The position numbers were made by a program, and so were the translations under genes. The notes under the pieces were generated by a model. It had not been told where the DNA came from. It did not search any database and saw only the letters and a program-made list of their open reading frames with translations. DNA of 64,000 bases from Thereva unica (lineage: Eukaryota; Arthropoda; Insecta; Diptera; Therevidae): NCBI GenBank assembly GCA_949987705.1, contig OX465286.1, positions 1,488,001 to 1,552,000 of the forward strand, read 5' to 3'. Each line of letters opens with the position of its first letter. Within the stretch, counting starts at the first letter, position 1. Below are positions 31,749 through 43,564 of this stretch, in pieces.

Positions 31749-31984
31749 ATGCTAATGTCATCGTTTACGTTCACTAAGATAATTGGCCGTTCTCTTCGTC
31801 CTGGGTGAGAGTACTTCGATACGTGACTGTAGTGAAGCTGCATTTGGGAAAATATAATTTTTACTAAGGCATGCCGTGCTTGTTTCATGCTAAGATCGGA
31901 CGAGTTTTATTTTTATTCAGGCGTACCGGGCATGTTTTGGGTGCCGTGCAGGTGTTTTGACTATGCGCACGTGCCTGTATTGGA

Positions 31985-32225
31985 TTGGCAGAACATCAAG
32001 CTTATATGAGTGAAGAGGAAGCTGCTTGAAAAATCCTCTGCGGTAAGATCGATGGGAAACGAATTCCGCTACTAGAAGGATGCCGTAGACCAGTACACCC
32101 AGGGGTTATCTCAAGCTGGATGAACATCGGCTCAGAATCAGGGTCGATGAAGAGAAAAGTGTTATGAGAAGCCAGGATTCCAGATCTTTCCAGTTTTAGA
32201 ATCCTGCTAACGAGGAAGAAACTTT
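31985..32225 (+). pseudogene. RTE-like LINE 3' end fragment
   Basis: Broken frames resemble the extreme C-terminus of RTE-type elements: GGATGCCGTAGACCAGTACA, CTGGATGAACATCGGCTCAG, then a Glu/Lys-rich end and AACGAGGAAGAAAC. The segment GATGACATCGGCTCAGAATC in the insert at 46789-46972 is clearly related. Short and decayed. Confidence 0.6.
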
Positions 32226-32337
32226 AAAAATGCATTTATCTCTAAACGTGCTTCCAAAGTTTGGTAACCACCACAACAAGCAACATATTTTATCATACAC
32301 TATAAATTATTTACGAATGTTTATCGACATATCTGAA

Positions 32338-32815
32338 AATCTCCTAGTTTCTAATTTTCAAATTGCATCATAATGATGTTTGTATGTTGACAGTACAAAA
32401 ATGGTGCAAGATTTAAAATGACATCTCTTATTGAAATACTTTCTATATATGTATGTATGTACATACATACATATATGATAAAATGCAAATTATTCTTCTG
32501 AATTTCTACAACCAACTAAAAAATTAAAAAAATGTATTTGCAATATGATCCAGTGACAAAAAAATAATTGTTCTTCTTGCTTTTTTAAAAAATTCCCTTC
32601 TTTTATGGCGCGGGCTCTAACAAAATGTAATTCCTGAGCTTAAGGACTGCTACATAAAAAATGAGCTTTACGATTGTGTAACGATTCACACCGGAGAAAA
32701 CCTCGTAGATTCTAATTTTCAAATTGCATCGTAATGAGATTTTTATGTTGATAGTTTAAAAATGGCGCGAAATTTAAAATGATACCTCTTATTGAAATAC
32801 TCTCAGAGCTCTCAG
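32338..32815. repeat. Direct repeat of about 110 bp in tandem arrangement
   Basis: 32338-32455 and 32704-32815 share TCTAATTTTCAAATTGCATC, TTATGTTGA-like and CTCTTATTGAAATACTCTC-like stretches in the same order, about 366 bp apart. Between them is the end of a MITE-like inverted repeat at 32592-32616 (CTTCTTTTATGGCGCGGGCTC) and a TATGTATGTACATACATA palindrome. No gene. Confidence 0.7.
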
Positions 32816-33900
32816 GGTATACCACACACAAAAAAATACAACAACAACAACAACAAAAAGACTTCGTTAATTCTTTTAAGAAAAAAAAATACTGTGTATG
32901 TTTTTTGAAAAGGAGAATCATAAAAAAAAAGCAAAATTTTCCTCGAAAAAAAAAAATTATATGTTCCTCATCATAGTAGCGCATAAAACCATAAGAAGAT
33001 GAGATTGGACCAAAACAAAAAAAAAATGCTTCTTTAGAGATGATTTTTTTTCTGTGGCTAAAGATTTTTCTTGATGATATTTCCAGGTAACACACAATCT
33101 TCTTCTCTCGTGTTCTGCGCTGATTAAGGCCCCGTGATCCCTACATAAAAGTATTATATGTTTTTTTTTCCACTCGTTTTGTGGACCGGGAGGCGCTGAG
33201 GGGGAGATCTCCAGTAAGAGAGGTACACACCTAAAATGCATCGCGCATATCGCAAGGAATCTTTGCCCAATCATCATCATCATTAATTTTGTTAAAGAGA
33301 TTTGTATAAATTTTCTCCTTAGCACTGCTCTCCTCTCTCTCTCCCGGGGGCACAAACACGTCTTCGTTCATTTTTCCCTTCCCTTTACAGCCCCTTCTTC
33401 TCATTCGTTTATCGCGTTCTTGTTGAGAGTAGAAAAAAAATATATTATTTTTTTTTTGGTGTGTGTAAATTTCTTGTTCTTTTCTTTTTTTTTAGTTTTT
33501 TTTTTTTGATTCTGAACTTTTTATCTTCTGTGTATATCTTCAATCTGCGTTTTTTTTTTAAAGTGGTTTGTGTATCCAAACAACACCTTTATCTTATACT
33601 CCACTGTGGCTGGAGTGTTAAAAGGCGGCGCGGGAGCGGTGATGAAGCGCTGCAAGGGCGGAGGTATCGTTAAGTTAGAATTTTCTTTTTCTTTTTGGCT
33701 TATAATATGTTCTTGTTTCAGATTTTTTTGTTGTTGCTGCTGTTGTTAAATAGTACTTAGTCCAGATAAAATATTGGCATTGAAACAACAAAAAAAAACA
33801 ATTTTTAATCAGAGCTCATTCATATCTATATTCCTTAAGGACATCGTTTCTCATTTAACAAAAATTCATACTTCACGTAAAGTGGATGCGACACTACATT
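32816..33900. other. Low-complexity AT-rich DNA, no gene recognised
   Basis: Contains CAACAACAACAA, poly(T) runs and short GC patches. The 132-codon minus-strand frame at 32957-33355 has no domain, and I do not regard it as a gene. Confidence 0.45.
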
Positions 33901-33901
33901 A

Positions 33902-34278
33902 TAGCCCGCGCCCAGGTCCGGCGCTTGGGTTTTTTGCGCCCGGTGCAGCATGCTATATTGCGCCCCATCAGCTCTTCATTTTTTATATCTCCGTGAAAGA
34001 CAATGTTAAAAGACATTCCATTAATAGATGGAAATGAAGTCACGGGAACACTTTCACAATTTTTTTTTTTAAAGATTTTCTGAAATTGCGCCCTCGTGCA
34101 ATTGCGCCCGGTTCAAGTGCACCATTCGCATCTATGAAAACGCCGCCCCTGCCCGCGCCATAAAAGAAGGAAATATCTCAAAATTGCTATGCTTAAACAT
34201 GAAAATATCCGGCGGCTGATTTAAAAATCTCAACCATAATTTGTCGTGCTCATTTCCCTTCGGTTATTGCGCGGGCTC
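33902..34278. mobile_element. MITE family 2 (AGCCCGCGCCATAAAAG), copy carrying a hAT-like insert
   Basis: The left end is TATAGCCCGCGCC and, after the insert, ATAAAAGAAGGAAAT. The right end is ATTTCCCTTCGG...GCGCGGGCTC followed by TA. Comparison with 43565-43754 shows the same inverted ends next to TA, consistent with a Tc1/mariner-type MITE. The hAT-like element at 33913-34151 is inserted in the left terminal repeat. Confidence 0.65.
33913..34151 (+). mobile_element. hAT-like MITE, family 1, copy 5
   Basis: A 239-bp copy with CAGGTCCGGCGCTTGG at the left and GCCGCCCCTG at the right. The exact 8-bp duplication CCCGCGCC lies at 33905-33912 and 34152-34159. It is the clearest full-length short form of the family and its target was another MITE. 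Confidence 0.9.
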
Positions 34279-34945
34279 TACTACAAGATGATAGAAAAAA
34301 ATTAGTCTCAGGAACCAATATACATTGTAGTACTTTCTTGAAACTTGTATATTATCTAATCAAGGTCACTGTTTTATTATTTTGAATTTCTTATTTTTCT
34401 TTTTCGGTGAGGTTATGGGTGCAAAAGTACGGTCGTGTAATTGCTTTTGAAGCCCCGATGGCCTGGACCCAAGCAAGGGTTATAACTTAATTGAGGGCAC
34501 CCAGCTCACTAAGAGCACATTTATCTATTCCACTGCGGATCAGCTTGCAAGAGATTAGAGCCTACTATGAAGCATCTATGCTACATCAAGCGATTCATGA
34601 ATTAATTGTGTAATAATGGGAGTAGGAAGCGATGCCAGAAGACAGAAAAACGGTATACCGGCTGTCCGGTACAGAAAAAAGTGCGATATCTCCTTTTTTC
34701 TAATTCTCTAATTATTAACGCGATATAACGCGTTGTTGAGTGCCGTACATAAGATATTTTTCCCCATCCTATGGTCCCATGCGCTATAACCACATCATGG
34801 GATTAATACCACAGTGTAGCTTCAGTCCAGGCAGTCAGTTCACACTGAAGTAGGTATGTAAAAGCTTCAAAATTCAATCGAACACCTCTTCATAGACTTT
34901 AAGTCCGATAACTTTCGGCATGTTCAATAAACTGACACGATTATG
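34279..34945. other. Unassigned sequence, no gene recognised
   Basis: Moderate base composition, no domain-bearing frame and no recognisable repeat. Confidence 0.4.
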
Positions 34946-35040
34946 TAAGTTGGCCATGTTACCAAGTGGTCCCCCAACTAAGTACTAACCACGTCCAAGG
35001 CTGTTTGACTTACACAACTGAACGGGAACCGGTCTACTGA
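34946..35040 (-). other. 5S-rRNA-like sequence, copy 2
   Basis: On the minus strand: ACCGGTTCCCGTTCAGTTG, AAGTCAAACAGCC, GTGGTTAGTACTTAGTTGGG, GGACCACTTGGTAACATGG. This is closer to canonical 5S rRNA than the copy at 31654-31748, especially in the GTGGTTAGTACTT block. The 5' third of 5S rRNA is not clearly present. It continues into the same tail as copy 1. Confidence 0.7.
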
Positions 35041-35135
35041 CTTTTCTAAGGGTCCAATTTTGCTACCTTTAGTCTAGAAAAAGTATGAGCGTATTTTGTG
35101 CTTCATTTTGGGCTATTCCGCGGTGTTTTTATACA

Positions 35136-35605
35136 TCAAATAGAGTTACCCTTCTACGTCAGAAGGTGCACTTCTCATCAGGGCTGAGAAACATTTACCA
35201 TTGCAGTCTGAGACTTTGCTCAGCTGAGACATGCAAATATAAAATATTAGATAACATATAAGATCACAAAACATCAAACAGAGAAGCATGCTAAAACAAA
35301 AAGAGAGTGGAACAGTGGAAGTGTACGCCAAATTGAGAAGAGTCCTTTTAAGGATAGCTTCACTACTTTTAGCTGGCTAAACGCACTTCTATTTTTGTTA
35401 GTATTTATTAGCATGCGATTAACCGGTTCGAACATGCCATAATTAGTATTAGAGGAATAAATGTACAAGGAGAGGATCACCTCTCAGGTTGTAGTTATTC
35501 ACTCTAAAAGACGTGGCGGCTTCTTAAGAAACCTGAGCCCACCTTATCATTCATCAGCCGATGAACGAATGTAACGTCAGCGACCTCTCACTTCATCATT
35601 TTTTT
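35136..35605 (-). pseudogene. LINE C 3' end, antisense truncated copy
   Basis: Minus-strand frames match the last 110 residues of the protein at 14967-16970 (REVADVTFVH, NTNYGMFEPVNRMLINTNKN) with frameshifts. They are followed by the same 3' tail (GCATGTCTCAGCTGAG, AGTGCACCTTCTG, AGAAGGGTAACTCTA). It is a 5'-truncated, decayed insertion. Confidence 0.85.
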
Positions 35606-37200
35606 GTTGGTCTTGTTTTTGATAAACAAAAAAAAACACTCTTCTGACAAGCTGACAACTCCGCGTTGTGTGGCTATATTGTCAGTAAACACCGCGTGCA
35701 TAATCCAAGCTTTAACTGTGTGATGCACAGAAAAAAGGATGTACTCAGGAGAAAGAGAGTAGGTGTGTGTGTGTGTGTGTGTTACCTGTCTAGTGATCTA
35801 ATCAAACCCATTAACTCTCAATCGTCTGGGCTGGGTTAATGGGGATGACTTTAGGTAGTAGTCAAGGGCCAATGTTATTTTCGTTTTTTTTTTTCGTTTT
35901 TTTTAAATCATCAATGTTCATTTTCTTCTATCTATCACACAATAGCAACAACAACAATAACAACAAAAAAAAAACATCTCCTCTCCTTGGGCATGAGTCG
36001 AGTCTCGTGTTGGACTGGTTGGACTCGAGACTCGAGTATATTTGATCGGGTTAAAAGCACCTTCGACAACTCCTCAAGATAAAATGAAGACAGCGCGAAA
36101 CAACAACAACAACAACAACAAAAAGGAAATTTTCCGATATTTGTCTTTCTCGATGATAAAATATAATGTGTGTGTGTGTTTGTGTGCTTTTTCGTTACAT
36201 TCGCGCGCATGCATACCCCTTTTCCCCGGCTTAGATGGTTTTATAGATACAGCACACACAATATAAGCCCCGAAAAAATAATAAAATATATCAAAGTGTG
36301 CTTATCGCCTCATATTTATTATTATTATTTATTTTTTGTTCTGCATTCGTCGTTCGTTTTTTTTTTTTTTTTTTGTTATTACCGCAGCCTAATTAAGATA
36401 TCACGAAAATTATCAACTGATTAAAATCAATTTTTTTTTGTGTCATTTTCGAGTCAACGTGATAAATTTGCGACTAACAAATTGAAAAATATTTGATTTT
36501 GGCACCTCAGCGCGCACCTCTGATACGTGTGTACAATTTGGTTACACCACAAAAAAAAAATTTTTATAAGAAAATGAAAAAGAAATGTGAAAAAGGTGCG
36601 CGAGTATGTGGGATATGTAGATCTAAAGAGAAGATGTTTTTTGGGTAGAGCATGAATTGATTTTATTTATTTTTTGATATATTCAAGTATGCGATCGCCA
36701 TTTGTGGTGTAGATCGGAAGAGAGAGCAACAACAACAACAAAAAAAAAAACTCATGGTAATAGGAGAAATATTTACTTAAATATTTGCCACTTATCTTTC
36801 ATTATAACAAACAAATAATTAGACAGGTAAACAGCCGAAACGTGTTGTGTATATTGTGATTTATCATATTATATACATACATATATATACTTTCGACAAA
36901 GAGAGATATCAATCAACATTGTGAGGATAGAAAATTTGTAATATGTTTTTTTTTTCGTCGGGGTATTAATAAGTGAGAGCATCAAGGTAGATTTCGGCCT
37001 CGATTTTGACGAATTTCTGAGATGGGCGGAGGTGTTTCTTTTAAATATGTATGTTTTTTGTCATATAACTAACTAACTCGTTTGTTCTCGAAGTTTCTAA
37101 TAGTTTAAAATGCGGTATGGGGGGGGGCACGGAACCTGTCGAGCCGTTAAAGTCGTCCAGATCATCCCCACCCCGTTGTACAACAACGAGTTGAGACGTA
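35606..37200. other. Low-complexity AT-rich DNA, no gene recognised
   Basis: (GT)n at about 35763-35781, CAACAACAAC tracts and poly(T) runs. No supported protein. Confidence 0.5.
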
Positions 37201-37201
37201 C

Positions 37202-37372
37202 CAAAAAACCTGAAGAATAAACTCTGGAAAGCCTACCTGAAGAAGAAGAAAGACACTGCGAGTTTCGATGCATTTCCCAATTGCTATGATCAATTTCATG
37301 CTCTCTCTCTCCGAAACTCTCTATAAGGAGTACCTCAGAAACATGGAAGGTAAAATGTATGGTGACCCCAGA
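37202..37372 (+). pseudogene. LINE C (copy 3), segment 1 of 3
   Basis: It encodes a decayed equivalent of the linker before RT (LKNKLWKAYLKKKKD, then EYLRNMEGKMYGDPR), homologous to LINE C at 15060-15240. It is cut at the target site ACCCCAGA (37365-37372) by the 2.3 kb hAT element and resumes at 39716. Confidence 0.8.
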
Positions 37373-38623
37373 CAGTGGCGTAGCGTGGATTTGTGCCACC
37401 CGGGGCGAACCATAAATTTGCTGCCCCCTACTTTCGAATTGATTCTTTTAATCAATAAATCAAAACCCAACTTGAATTTCAAGTAATTTTCAATCCAAGA
37501 ATTCAAGGCATCATGTAAACGCAATGAATCATATGTAACTAATGAATGTTCGGTATAGTGCGCGCCAAAATAAATGGGAATTTTACGCGCAGGCGAATCA
37601 ATGACAACTCCCACATACATTAACATTCCGTGTATGGATAAAACTCAAGCGCATATGCATTTTAATTTCCCTTTTGAAACTCGTTTACCGGGAACAACAC
37701 TCCACCATAGCATCTGACCAGGACAAGAGTCGTAGTGAGACGGATTGAATTTTTGATTGAAAATATAAATGAGCGGGTGATTTGGGGTTTTAAACGAACG
37801 GAATGACGAGGTGCACTTTTCTTTTCGAAGCTACTTTCGTGGAGAAGATTTGAGGCTTTCACTGCGCATCAAAAAAATCGATTTTGAGATTTCCAATTGT
37901 TTTGGCGCAGGCTATATCCGTGCTTCAAGGTTGGGCTGAATTATAAACTTTAACAAACCCAGAGAGCTTGAATCAGTAATTTCTCTCTGTAATTTATTTC
38001 AGTCTGTCTTTAGATAGAAAGCCTCGTAGACGACCGAGGTTAAGCTTAAACAATTCTCTGTCCAATATCTGGAGGTTTTATTTCCCATCATCGTAGAAAG
38101 GGGATTTTAAAGACAAATGTGGCAGCTGTTGGAGCCCTTCTCAAACTTCAGCATTTACAGCCCGCATCATAAAAGAAGGGAATCTTAAAATAGCTGTTTC
38201 CATGCGCATTGAGAGTCTCATACAATATGCTCATTTATATTTTCAGTTAGCTGGCTCGACGGTCATTGTCCTGTCCAAATTTCAATAGATTTGTTTGTCT
38301 GCATTCTGTATTTCCAATTAATAAGACGCTTCATTCTCAACTCTAATATGGACAACTAGAGAAATTATGCCCTGCAAATAATCGAAAGAATTACGCCAAA
38401 TAATTTACTAATAGAAAAGGGGTTGTCTTCCATCACAGGCGTACGCTTTTTTGATAATCCGTCAAATAGGAGAGTTTGGTTGGATAATTTTGATGCATCA
38501 ACTTTATAGGCCAGAAATAAGACCAAACTTAAATGAAAAGTAACGCAGAAGTAAAGTAGACGTAACTTCCACTGAAGTAGATGTAACATCCACTTACTAC
38601 CATCCATATTGGTCACTCTCATA

Positions 38624-39486
38624 ATAAGCCGGCGTTTGGCTTTTTTGCGCCCGGTGCATATACATATTGCGCCCATATACATATTGCGCCCCCTTCATTT
38701 TTGTTCATTTTTTGATGGCAGTAAAGGAAAATGAAAGAAGACACAAACACTCATTTTAAATGAAGGCACGGAATTATTCTTTCACTTTTTTGAAATTGCG
38801 CCCTGTCCAATTGCGCCCAGTACAAATACACCAGTTGCACCTATGAAAGCGCGCCCTTGCCTTTGTCCAATCAGGATTTGCTTCGCGATCTTGCTTTTGT
38901 GCTGAGTTTACTTACGCTTTAAATTCACAAACTCTCCCGCTAATGCTGATTAATGCTCTCCGATGATTTTCATTGTAAGCTGCACTTCCTTAACTATTTC
39001 CAGCACTAATAATGCTACAAACTGGAATCTCCATAACGAAGTCGTTCTCCAATCCTTTATATTTCGAAGGATAATAGATGGTCACTGCACTGCATATATT
39101 GGTTTCTACGGTAGAGTCTTGCATAACAAAGCAGTCCACTTAACAGCCTTACTGGACATAGAAGCCGCTTTCAAAAACTTCAGAACAGAGGCGATCTAGG
39201 TGTTTCTCGCCGAAGTAGTGATCTATAATAGTACGACTTATTTGAATTACAAATCATGACCTATGGCACCGTGCCAGCCAAGAAAGGAAAGACGACAAAA
39301 TCAGGCGAACTAAATGAAATTGCATTGGCCACACCTTGCAGAAGGCAATGGTAAAACGCACAGAAGGTGCATTTCGTGTAATATATATGACAATTGGATC
39401 ACTTTTTCAATTTTTTTTAAATCTTAATTTCTGAAATTGCGCCCGGTGCAAGTGCACCATTTTCACTTATGAAAGCGCCGTCCTTG
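38624..39486 (+). mobile_element. Composite hAT-like element of family 1 carrying a LINE fragment
   Basis: It is flanked by the exact 8-bp duplication CTCTCATA at 38616-38623 and 39487-39494. The 863-bp interior is a complete short family-1 unit (to about 38865), then about 550 bp of foreign sequence, then a second family-1 right end (GCGCCCGGTGCAAGTGCACC, ending GCGCCGTCCTTG). Because the duplication surrounds the whole structure, it moved as one piece. The same arrangement, diverged, is at 48466-49310. Part of the foreign segment is also in 47680-48062. Confidence 0.85.
39090..39220 (+). pseudogene. LINE reverse-transcriptase fragment captured in the composite hAT element
   Basis: The translation VLHNKAVHLTALLDIEAAF followed by KNFRTEAI corresponds to RT motif A of LINE D (NKGVALTAFRDIEGAFDN at 62480-62560, minus strand). 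Only about 40 codons are recognisable. The homologous position of the composite at 48466-49310 keeps LAAFLEKEGTFNNF. It is cargo and not expected to be functional. Confidence 0.7.
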
Positions 39487-39715
39487 CTCTCATACATTTA
39501 TATGGAATGGTACCTAACTTCACATGACTTCACTTCCCTTCCCATTTAGGTTTGGCCTATAGACACCATCAGCCAGGACATCGTGCTGGATGTGGCAATG
39601 GTTAGGGCCTGATGTTACCAGCAGCATCTCTAGCTCGATCCAGTTTGGCCGCCGCCCCCAACATCTACGCCGCCCGGGGCAATGGCCCCCTCGGCACCCC
39701 CACGCTACGCCACTG

Positions 39716-40537
39716 ACCCCAGAATATTCTTTCAATTTATCAACACAAAGAAAAAAGTTGATAATTACCCTTACACCATGCAATACAAGAACTCCCTTAG
39801 TTCTAATTCAGGACGAAATTTGTGACAATTTTGCATTGTTCTTCCTCAAATCTTTCTCGTCCCCTGTATTCCAACTAGACGAAGACAATTTTCGACATAT
39901 CAATGCAATCCAAACTTATCCCTGTCTATAAAAAAGGGAAGATATCTCGAAACATATAAATGAACTTCCACAAGAGTTTTCATCCGTCCCTGACGGAGTC
40001 CCTATCAGCTGCTCTAAAATCCTGTGCAGAGGCCCTACTGTCTCCTCTTCTATGTTTATTTCAAAAATCCCTAAATAAAGGGCGCTTCCCAACGTTATGA
40101 AAGAACTCTTTTATAATACATGCCCATAAAAAAGGCTATAAGAACGAAATATCTAATTACAGGCCAATTGCGTAGTTATCGTCTATACCCAAAACTCTTC
40201 GAATCTATTATTTATTCTGCTATCGCCCCTATCTGCAAGAGACTTATCTCAACAAACCAACATGGATTTCTTGCAGCTCGTTCCACTACTACTAATTTAC
40301 TACAGTTCTCTTCATACACAGTTCGAGGCTTTGTCACTGGTTGTTAAACTGACTGTGTTTATACAGATTTTAGTAAGGCTTTCGACAAGCTCTCTCTCTC
40401 ACTCTATTATAGTTCTTAAACTAAAGAAATTAGGCTTTCCGCATATCCTTGTAGTTTGGTTTCAGTCGTACATAGCCGCGACAGAATCTAACCAGTTTAT
40501 ATTCCGCGGAGTTAAATCTAAAAACATCTAAGCCATT
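39716..40537 (+). pseudogene. LINE C (copy 3), segment 2 of 3
   Basis: It continues from 37372 with RIFFQFINTKKKVDNYP and runs, through several stops and frameshifts, to SNYRPIA, the RT motif A region and FIFRGVKSK. All are homologous to LINE C at about 15235-16030. A 0.66 kb retroposon interrupts it at about 40538. Confidence 0.85.
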
Positions 40538-41202
40538 TTTTAAATTTACGTTTCCTTTTAAGGTCATGTGTCAAAATGATGTATACGTATGCTTAAATCC
40601 CTTCAGGTATATTTTTACAATATGGTTCGTGATATTAGGTTCAGGCTTATACCGTTATGGGATTCGTTAAATTATATCAGAGGTAATAAAATGGTAATAA
40701 AAATATAATAAAAGGGTAATAAAAAGGTAATAACAGGGTAATAAAACTTTAATAATAAAAAAAAAAGTAGATTTTATTGGAAATTTGCCTGAGCTGCTTC
40801 TATAGAAATAGTATTTAGGACAAAAATTTGTGGATGAACAAAAAATAAAGTCTATCTGCTTGTGGATCCAACATTAAAGAAAGAAAAAACTTAAGCCATA
40901 TTCTAGTAAATCTACTAGTGTGTTGTCATGCAAAAAAGAGAGAATTATTGATTAAAAAAAATATTCATTCATAAGTTCCAAGAATTTTAAAAAGTTTTTT
41001 TTTTTTTATTATCGATACAAAAATGATAAGCATATAACAAAAAGAAAATGTTTATCATAGCTCCACAATATTATGAATAAGACCAGACTATCTACCATTA
41101 TAATAATTTGTTTTTTGATCCAGGTTTTTGTGGATTCAAAATTCTTAGTACTTTTTTTTTTCATAGATATTTCATAACGTCCCAAAAAAAATTAAATCTA
41201 AT
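40538..41202 (+). mobile_element. Poly(A)-tailed retroposon G, copy 1
   Basis: About 660 non-coding bases closely resemble 45180-45870, from the TTTACGTTT start to a terminal A run (ACGTCCCAAAAAAAA). Internally there is a small array of GGTAATAAAA. It splits the LINE C copy, and a short ATCTAA repeat at both edges may be the target duplication. The A tail points to RNA-mediated insertion. Confidence 0.65.
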
Positions 41203-41716
41203 CTCTGGTGTCCCGCAAGGCAGTCATCTTGCCCCTCTTCTTTTTATTTTATCAATTGACGATATTGTTACCCCCATCTAAGGCACTGTAAAATCCTTAT
41301 TTATGCTGATGACATGAAACTGTATCGCCACACATAAGGAGTATAGAGGATTGCAAACTTCTGCAAGCAGATCTAAACACCTTCTATTCTTGGTGTTCCA
41401 ACAACAACCTTTTGCTTAATATTAGTAAATGCGAGATCATGACTTTTAATAGGAAACGTGGTGTTATAATTTATGACTATATTTTTTTCAACAACAAGGT
41501 CTCCCGCGCTAACTCTGTAATCGATCTAGGGGTTAGATTAGAAAATAAGTTGTATTTCTCCATCCACATCAATTGTATCTCCTCCAAGGGCAATTCAGTC
41601 CTGGGATTTATAAATAGATGGACAAAGGAATTCAACAGCCCTATCATAACTATATACTTGTACGTATCCTTGGCTAGGCCTTTGCTTCAATACGCCTCCC
41701 AGGTATGGTCTCCTTT
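41203..41716 (+). pseudogene. LINE C (copy 3), segment 3 of 3
   Basis: It resumes with SGVPQGSHL in a shifted frame, then YADD (ATTTATGCTGATGACATG near 41298), and an open frame 41412-41741. This ends at QYASQVWSP, where homology stops abruptly in an A run. The C-terminus and 3' tail present in the other copies are missing. Confidence 0.85.
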
Positions 41717-43420
41717 AAAAAAAAAAACTGACCAACAATAAAAACATAAAAAGGAAACTTTTCACATAAAATTTATGTCCGACATTTCCAGTGCAAAAAA
41801 AACACGACAATTCTCAAAAATTCACCACAAATATCACACAAAAACAATTCCAAAAAAAAAAACCCCAAACAAAAAACACAGGACCCAAAACACAATTTCG
41901 TTGTTGCCTGTGGTGCAGCAGAAATGCATTTCATCAAATATAGTTGCAGCGAGGAGATAAGGGATAGATATGCACCTTCGCAGCGAAAAATACACACCCG
42001 AAAAAGGAATTCTGTTGAAAGATAAAAATCAACATTTCTACTTTTTCTGTTCCCACCCCCTTTGCAGTTAAAATTGGAAAAAAATAAGGGGTGGGGGAAG
42101 ACAAAACTGGGTCTAGTTTGTGTTATCCCAAAAAAAGGATTCTTTTTAAAAACCAACAAAATTAAAACGACAAAAAAACACACACATCCTTATCCTGAGC
42201 TGCCTAATTAGCCATTCGTCGACATCGTCAACTCTCGTCCTTTTTTGGGTTGAATGTTTTTTTTTTTGTAGAGTGCCTCTCTTGTCTTCATCCCCTTTTG
42301 TCAAGGATTTGTTTTCTACATATTTTATCTTCCTTAAAATACCATGAAAACGCAGGACCACACTTTCGACAATTTCCTTCTTATTTTTTTTTTATATTTT
42401 ATTTTTGGTGCCATCATCATCCTCAAGTGTGTGTTTTCGCTGCTATTTTTACCTGTCCAGGTAAAAATAATGTTATCTGATATCTCCTCACCTCGTCGTT
42501 TATATCCTGGACACACACACACAAACAACAACAAAAAATAAAAAAATAAAGGTAAAACTATGACGGGGGAATTTAGGATACAAAAAAAATTTACATTTAG
42601 CCAAAGTAACCTCTGAGAAGGGAGGGGGTCGAGGAGTGGTGAATACCACCAGACCAGCTCAGACACACACACACAGGATTTATTTCGTTCTCGCTGTCAA
42701 ATATCAATTTTCATTTCTTTTAAAATTTACGACTTCCCATTTCTTAACTCTCCAGGATTTTTCTTCATTGATGAGGGTTTTATGACTGATGATTTACACA
42801 GGTAGATAGGCCCAGCAACAGAGACAGTGAGCACCACATACAAACATACACATAGTGCCGGATGAAGACAGAACAAGAACTAATACAAGACATTTTTCAG
42901 GGATACTCATCATCTTTGTGTCGTCGTCATCCAGGTAGAGAACGAAGAAATGTCTAGGATTTTTCTTAAGAATTTTTTTAAACATTAAAAAATGTTTTTT
43001 TTTTCGTCCTTAATAAATTTTGGGATTTTTCATTTTTCACTTCTTCGTCGTAGTCTCCTTCTTCGGGGATTCTTTATTAAGAAAACACAATTTTTTTTTT
43101 TGGTTCTTCCTTTTTTTCTATGGGTTAGTTGTAGGTTTTTAAAGCGGATTACTGGTAATTTTGTGCATTGGGCATTCACCTCGGTTTTTTTTTAAATTCC
43201 ATTACTTTTTTTAACCTTAGAAAAAAAAGGACACGCTAAATGAGATTTTGGCTAATCTCTAGGCGGGATATTTTAGAATATATTACATACTTGGGCGTTT
43301 TACGACTTCATTGGCAATAAACGATGGCAGGCTTTAGTCTAGTCAAGAATACAAAAAAAAAAAAAATAAATAAATAAATTGTATAAGCTTTTGGTTGTGA
43401 TCGAATAAAGTAGAGCTTGC
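41717..43420. other. Low-complexity AT-rich DNA, no gene recognised
   Basis: Rich in A and T runs with short (CA)n stretches at 42506-42521 and 42661-42676. Frames of up to 136 codons have biased composition and no domain. Confidence 0.5.
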
Positions 43421-43564
43421 GCCAAAAAAGATGGGAAATGAGTGTGCATGTAGAATTGCGATTAAGAAATCTATACCCTATACACAGAACACAGGCTATC
43501 AGGTAGCTATCTCGACTGTGACTGCCATAATGAATTCAAGTCGTTTGAAGCAGTAACATTCATA

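Larger units (their letters stand above)
37373..39715. mobile_element. 2.3 kb non-autonomous hAT element inserted in LINE C
   Basis: The ends are perfect 16-bp inverted repeats, CAGTGGCGTAGCGTGG and its complement. They are flanked by the exact 8-bp duplication ACCCCAGA at 37365-37372 and 39716-39723. Both features are diagnostic for the hAT superfamily. Beyond the perfect part both ends carry a CCCGGGGC-type stretch. No transposase frame is present. Most of 38624-39486 is a later composite element. The rest (37400-38615 and 39495-39700) is unrecognised. Confidence 0.92.

Noticed and set aside
32957..33355. 132-codon minus-strand frame
   Set aside because: Mixed low-complexity composition, with Met and Lys runs from CAT and T repeats; no family match.
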